From positions 558,001-622,000 of the forward strand of contig NC_013037.1 in assembly GCF_000023125.1 (NCBI RefSeq): a DNA stretch of 64,000 bases, written 5' to 3'. The first letter of the stretch is position 1; each line of letters begins with the position of its first letter. The position numbers and the translations under genes were made by a program. Below the pieces are notes generated by a model, which was not told the DNA's origin, searched no databases, and saw only the letters and a program-made list of their open reading frames with translations. The stretch comes from Dyadobacter fermentans DSM 18053 (lineage in GTDB: Bacteria; Bacteroidota; Bacteroidia; Cytophagales; Spirosomataceae). Shown piece by piece: positions 60,717-64,000 of this stretch.

Positions 60717-61668
60717 ACCACCACTTTTGATCATTCTCGGCCCGACAGCCTCAGGAAAGACACGCCTTGCAACGCGTGTGGCGGCCGGGATCGGCGGTGA
60801 GATCATCAGCGCGGACTCCCGGCAGGTTTACCGGCAAATGGACATTGGTACCGGTAAGGACCTAGGTGAATATATAGTGGACGGGGTGCCGATCCGCCAT
60901 TACCTGATCGATATCCGCGACGCGGGCGATAAATACAATGTCAACGACTTCCAGTACGACTTCGCGCAGGCTTACGAGGCCATCCGGGCGCATGACCGCG
61001 TTCCGGTGGTTTGCGGCGGCACCGGGTTCTATTTATATGCATTGCTGAAAGGTCATGCCCAGGATACTGTGCCGGTGAATGAGGCGCTGCGCGAAAGCTT
61101 TGCCAGTCAGACTACCGAACAGCTGCTTGCACATTTCCGGCGGACTACATCGCCCTACCACGCGCTTGCAGACACATCCACGCGCAAACGCCTCGTACGT
61201 GCGCTCGAAATCGCAGCATTCACGCGGGAGCATCCCGAGCAGGAAATCCGGTTCGGAGCGGAAGAACAGGCTTATCCGGCCATCATTTTCGGGCTCGACC
61301 CGCCAGTTGACGTCCGGCGAAAACGCATTAGCAACCGGCTGGCCGAGCGGTTAAAGCAAGGTTTAATAGAAGAAGTACAAGGCCTTTTAAATCAGGGGAT
61401 TGATGCCGATTCATTAATCTACTATGGATTGGAATACAAATACATTACCCTGTACCTCATCGGTGCGATGACCTACGACGAAATGCACGCAAGGCTCGAA
61501 ACCGAAATCCACCGCTTTGCGAAGCGGCAAATGACGTTTTTCAGGAAGATGGAGAAAGATGGGCTGGAAATCAGCTGGATACCGGACGAATGGACGGAGG
61601 CTGAAAAAATAGCTTTCATAATCCGGCATTACCGGGAATTTAAAAACGGGCAGGCAAGTAATATGTAG
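60694..61668 (+). CDS. miaA: tRNA dimethylallyltransferase
   Basis: A 324-residue enzyme with the P-loop GPTASGKT at 16-23, the SADSRQVYRQMDIGTGK block, the GGTGFYLYALLKG motif and the C-terminal YYGLEYKYITLYL and EIHRFAKRQMTFFRK parts. It adds a dimethylallyl group to A37 of tRNAs that read UNN codons. ATG at 60694 or 60706 can be the start; both lie inside the upstream gene. A 4-TM protein gene follows 30 bases later. Confidence 0.96.
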   Translation: MHCRMKTEPPLLIILGPTASGKTRLATRVAAGIGGEIISADSRQVYRQMDIGTGKDLGEYIVDGVPIRHYLIDIRDAGDKYNVNDFQYDFAQAYEAIRAHDRVPVVCGGTGFYLYALLKGHAQDTVPVNEALRESFASQTTEQLLAHFRRTTSPYHALADTSTRKRLVRALEIAAFTREHPEQEIRFGAEEQAYPAIIFGLDPPVDVRRKRISNRLAERLKQGLIEEVQGLLNQGIDADSLIYYGLEYKYITLYLIGAMTYDEMHARLETEIHRFAKRQMTFFRKMEKDGLEISWIPDEWTEAEKIAFIIRHYREFKNGQASNM

Positions 61669-61698
61669 GTGTAACCCAAACGAAAAAACGTCGTTGAA

Positions 61699-62166
61699 AT
61701 GAATCGTAAATGGAGCAGCCTGCTGTTGCTGCTGGTATTGAGCGTCACGGACGCCTATTTGCTAGCACATCCGAACCTGATCGGGAAAATAGGGGTGCTG
61801 GTGTACAAGCATCATTATATCCGCAATTTTCCGCGGGCATTGCTTACGGTGACAGTCGTGGTAGGCGTTGTGCTGGCGCTATGCGAGCTGGTTTACCGGC
61901 TGGCGCGCAAAAAGACGGCGATATTCACATACCTCGCGTTCACGGCTGTTGCGATCGGCTGGTTCATGTACGTGTTTGTGACTTTTTCGTCGTTTTCGTA
62001 CCGGATCACAGGCAAGGCATTCATTTACGGCGCGCATTTGTTGCCGGTCATTCTGGCCGGGCTGAGCCTGAGATACCTTTTCAAAAGAATATTGGTAAAA
62101 GAGCAGGATAATGTGCGGTTAACAGACCCTGGAACCGAATCCGATGGAGGCGCGAAGCCACTATAA
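61699..62166 (+). CDS. Unrecognised four-helix membrane protein
   Basis: A 155-residue protein with four membrane segments (LLLLLVLSVTDAYLLA, ALLTVTVVVGVVLALCEL, IFTYLAFTAVAIGWFMYVF, YGAHLLPVILAGLSLRYLF) and a short cytoplasmic, charged tail (KEQDNVRLTDPGTESDGG). Family not recognised. It is co-directional with miaA after 30 bases. The 299 bases to gltA (62167-62465) contain no gene and must hold the gltA promoter. Confidence 0.6.
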   Translation: MNRKWSSLLLLLVLSVTDAYLLAHPNLIGKIGVLVYKHHYIRNFPRALLTVTVVVGVVLALCELVYRLARKKTAIFTYLAFTAVAIGWFMYVFVTFSSFSYRITGKAFIYGAHLLPVILAGLSLRYLFKRILVKEQDNVRLTDPGTESDGGAKPL

Positions 62167-62465
62167 ATGCCGGAAGTTGCCAAATGCACGTGCGACAGTA
62201 GAATATTCTCATAAATCCTTCAAATTGTGAAATAATATTGTTTCTGTCTTGATTTTTCACAAATAAACCACGGATAGTAATAGAAAGTACGCAGTTTTTT
62301 AGGATATTGCGGCTTGTGTCGGACGGGGAAATGGTTAGTCTCCGGGCCTATTTAACACAAAATTAACTTGTTGGGTAAGTAAATCGCTGTTAACGAAAAA
62401 CTTTGTCTTGAATTGACCGGTTGGCCTGCCTTGTAATTAACCCTTTTAATTTTATTCTTATTTCT

Positions 62466-63752
62466 ATGTCCCAAATAGCTGAATTGACCCTTGAAGGTAA
62501 AAAGTACGAGTTCCCCATAATTGAAGGCAGTGAACAGGAAAAGGCGATAGATATTTCCAAATTGCGTGACCAGACCGGGTACATTACGATCGACTCGGGT
62601 TACAAGAATACCGGTGCCACCAAAAGCGCCATTACATTCCTGGACGGCGAAGAGGGTGTCCTGAATTACAGAGGTTATTCGATTGAAGACCTGGCCGAAA
62701 AATCGTCGTTTCTTGAAGTTGCATACCTGCTTATTTACGGAGAGCTTCCTACTGAAAAGCAATTCGCTGAGTTTGAACATGAAATCCGCACGCATACACT
62801 CGTAAACGAGGATATGCGCAAAATTTTTGAAGGTTTCCCGGTTAATGCACACCCAATGGGCGTACTGTCGTCGCTGGTGAGCGCGATGAGCGCATTCTAC
62901 CCCGATGCCAACGGCCAGAACTCGGAAGACGCGACGCAGTTGCACATTATCCGCCTGCTCGCCAAGCTGCCGACGATCGCGACGTGGTCGTACAAAAAAT
63001 CACAGGGACATCCGGTAAATTACCCGCAAAACGACCTCGATTATTGCTCCAACTTCCTGAACATGATGTTCTCGCTGCCGGTAGCAAAATATAATGTAGA
63101 TCCCGTTGTTTCGGCTGCATTGAACAAGCTGCTGATCCTGCACGCCGACCACGAGCAAAACTGCTCTACATCGACTGTAAGACTGGTCGGTTCGTCCCAT
63201 GCCAACATTTTCTCTTCGATTTCGTCGGGTATCAGCGCATTGTGGGGCCCGCTCCACGGCGGCGCCAACCAGGAAGTAATCGAAATGCTCGAAGCGATCA
63301 AAGCGGACGGCGGCGATACACAGAAATACATCAATATGGCCAAAGACAAGAGCAGCGGCTTCCGCCTGTTCGGTTTCGGCCACCGGGTTTATAAAAACTT
63401 CGATCCGCGTGCACGCATTATCAAAAAGGCTGCGGACGACGTGCTGAACAAATTGGGCATCAACGACCCTGTACTCGAAATCGCCCAGAAACTGGAAAAA
63501 GCAGCATTGGAAGACGAATACTTCGTACAGCGCAAACTTTACCCGAACGTAGACTTCTACTCCGGTATCATCTACCGCGCACTGGGAATCCCTACCAATA
63601 TGTTTACCGTAATGTTCGCGATCGGCCGTCTTCCAGGCTGGATCGCGCAATGGAAAGAAATGCGTGAGAACAAAGAGCCAATCGGCCGCCCACGCCAAAT
63701 CTACACCGGCGCCGCAAAACGGGACTTCGTGGCGATGAGTGAGAGGAAATGA
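62466..63752 (+). CDS. gltA: Citrate synthase
   Basis: A 428-residue type II citrate synthase. The ATG at 62466 gives the family start (SQIAELTLEGKKYEFPII). Catalytic residues: His in LHADHEQNCSTSTVR, His in GPLHGGANQEV, and Asp in GFGHRVYKNFDPRAR. It condenses oxaloacetate and acetyl-CoA at the start of the citric-acid cycle. A long palindrome follows. Confidence 0.97.
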   Translation: MSQIAELTLEGKKYEFPIIEGSEQEKAIDISKLRDQTGYITIDSGYKNTGATKSAITFLDGEEGVLNYRGYSIEDLAEKSSFLEVAYLLIYGELPTEKQFAEFEHEIRTHTLVNEDMRKIFEGFPVNAHPMGVLSSLVSAMSAFYPDANGQNSEDATQLHIIRLLAKLPTIATWSYKKSQGHPVNYPQNDLDYCSNFLNMMFSLPVAKYNVDPVVSAALNKLLILHADHEQNCSTSTVRLVGSSHANIFSSISSGISALWGPLHGGANQEVIEMLEAIKADGGDTQKYINMAKDKSSGFRLFGFGHRVYKNFDPRARIIKKAADDVLNKLGINDPVLEIAQKLEKAALEDEYFVQRKLYPNVDFYSGIIYRALGIPTNMFTVMFAIGRLPGWIAQWKEMRENKEPIGRPRQIYTGAAKRDFVAMSERK

Positions 63753-63761
63753 TTTGAATGA

Positions 63762-63827
63762 TTGAATGATTGAATGATTGAATAGCAGGTTTGCATAAAC
63801 GCACCATTCAATCATTCAATCATTCAA
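63762..63827. terminator. 22-bp perfect inverted repeat built of TGAATGAT units
   Basis: Arms at 63762-63783 and 63806-63827 are perfect reverse complements with a 22-base loop. The left side is a tandem repeat of the 8-base unit TGAATGAT (about three to four copies from 63755). It lies between gltA and the convergent pdxH gene and probably ends both transcripts, although no T run is present. Confidence 0.6.
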
Positions 63828-63841
63828 AATTAATATAACTC

Positions 63842-64000
63842 CTACGGCGCCAGCCGCTCAATCTTCCAGCCATCTTCCGCCTTCGTATAAGCTAACCGGT
63901 CGTGCAGGCGGCTGGGGCGTCCTTGCCAGAATTCGATGTAATCGGGTACGACGCGGTAACCTCCCCAATGTGCGGGCCGCGGTACGGGCTGGCCTTCGAA
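63842..64000 (-). CDS. pdxH: Pyridoxamine 5'-phosphate oxidase, 3' end only
   Basis: The last 52 codons are in the window, up to TAG at 63842. The end is typical of Pdx[32 protein letters not shown] and WKIERLAP. The enzyme makes pyridoxal 5'-phosphate using FMN. It converges on gltA. Confidence 0.93.
   Translation of the reverse strand, partial: FEGQPVPRPAHWGGYRVVPDYIEFWQGRPSRLHDRLAYTKAEDGWKIERLAP

Noticed and set aside
63000..63815. Minus-strand ORF of 271 codons opposite gltA
   Set aside because: The plus strand encodes a complete citrate synthase; the minus frame has a Phe/Val/Cys-rich composition typical of shadows.

Overview
The window looks like chromosomal DNA of a Bacteroidota bacterium, most likely Cytophagales and close to Dyadobacter (genus inferred, not tested). 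The markers are three-dimensional in kind: type IX secretion (T9SS type A) C-terminal sorting domains on four very large secreted proteins, a hybrid two-component system (HTCS) protein, a DUF4249 lipoprotein plus TonB-dependent receptor pair, a Bacteroidetes-type integrase, and very weak Shine-Dalgarno signals.

Layout. 1-4.3 kb: end of a patatin-like hydrolase, a coupled membrane-anchored protein, a SRPBCC protein, a luciferase-like flavin oxidoreductase and a small alpha/beta hydrolase. 4.3-9.0 kb: a 1575-residue T9SS surface protein made of four duplicated modules carrying 19 BspA-type (DUF285) 25-residue repeats. 9.3-11.4 kb: a VOC protein, a methyltransferase with a stop at codon 6, an AlkD-like protein and a decayed glgX remnant. 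11.5-24.4 kb: a stress/storage block with a tandem-receiver protein, ferritin-like and DUF4142 proteins, a lipoprotein-anchored SDR, a complete cyanophycin cassette (cphA-cphB-FRG gene overlapping by 4 bases each, with iaaA divergent), a manganese catalase, two DUF421 proteins with added zinc ribbons, and an SPW-repeat protein.

24.5-34.2 kb: a visibly AT-richer, mobile-element-scarred region. It holds a DUF4249 lipoprotein, a TonB-dependent receptor broken by two homopolymer indels (one in a G9 tract), an outer-membrane barrel, an IS3-family (IS407-type) element with a GGAA target duplication, and an IS481-type element inserted precisely inside an older IS3 transposase remnant with a 7-bp duplication. 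34.2-48.9 kb: three T9SS-secreted proteins that share and shuffle domains, around one HTCS sensor-regulator and two decayed regulators. 49.0-52.1 kb: a second, almost identical IS481 copy, a tyrosine integrase with a cluster of inverted repeats upstream, a tRNA-Lys gene and a broken tRNA-Lys copy.

52.2-64.0 kb is ordinary core genome: TPR/SH3 protein, CHRD lipoprotein, DEAD-box helicase, cbpM-cbpA, VF530 protein, Gfo/Idh/MocA oxidoreductase, an AraC-MGMT Ada-like repair protein, a small outer-membrane barrel, miaA, gltA and the 3' end of pdxH.

The strongest functional story is the cyanophycin cassette: CphA makes the Asp-Arg polymer, CphB cuts it to beta-Asp-Arg, and IaaA splits the dipeptide. 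The translationally coupled FRG-domain protein is the unexplained member. I found no CRISPR array or recognisable complete defence system.
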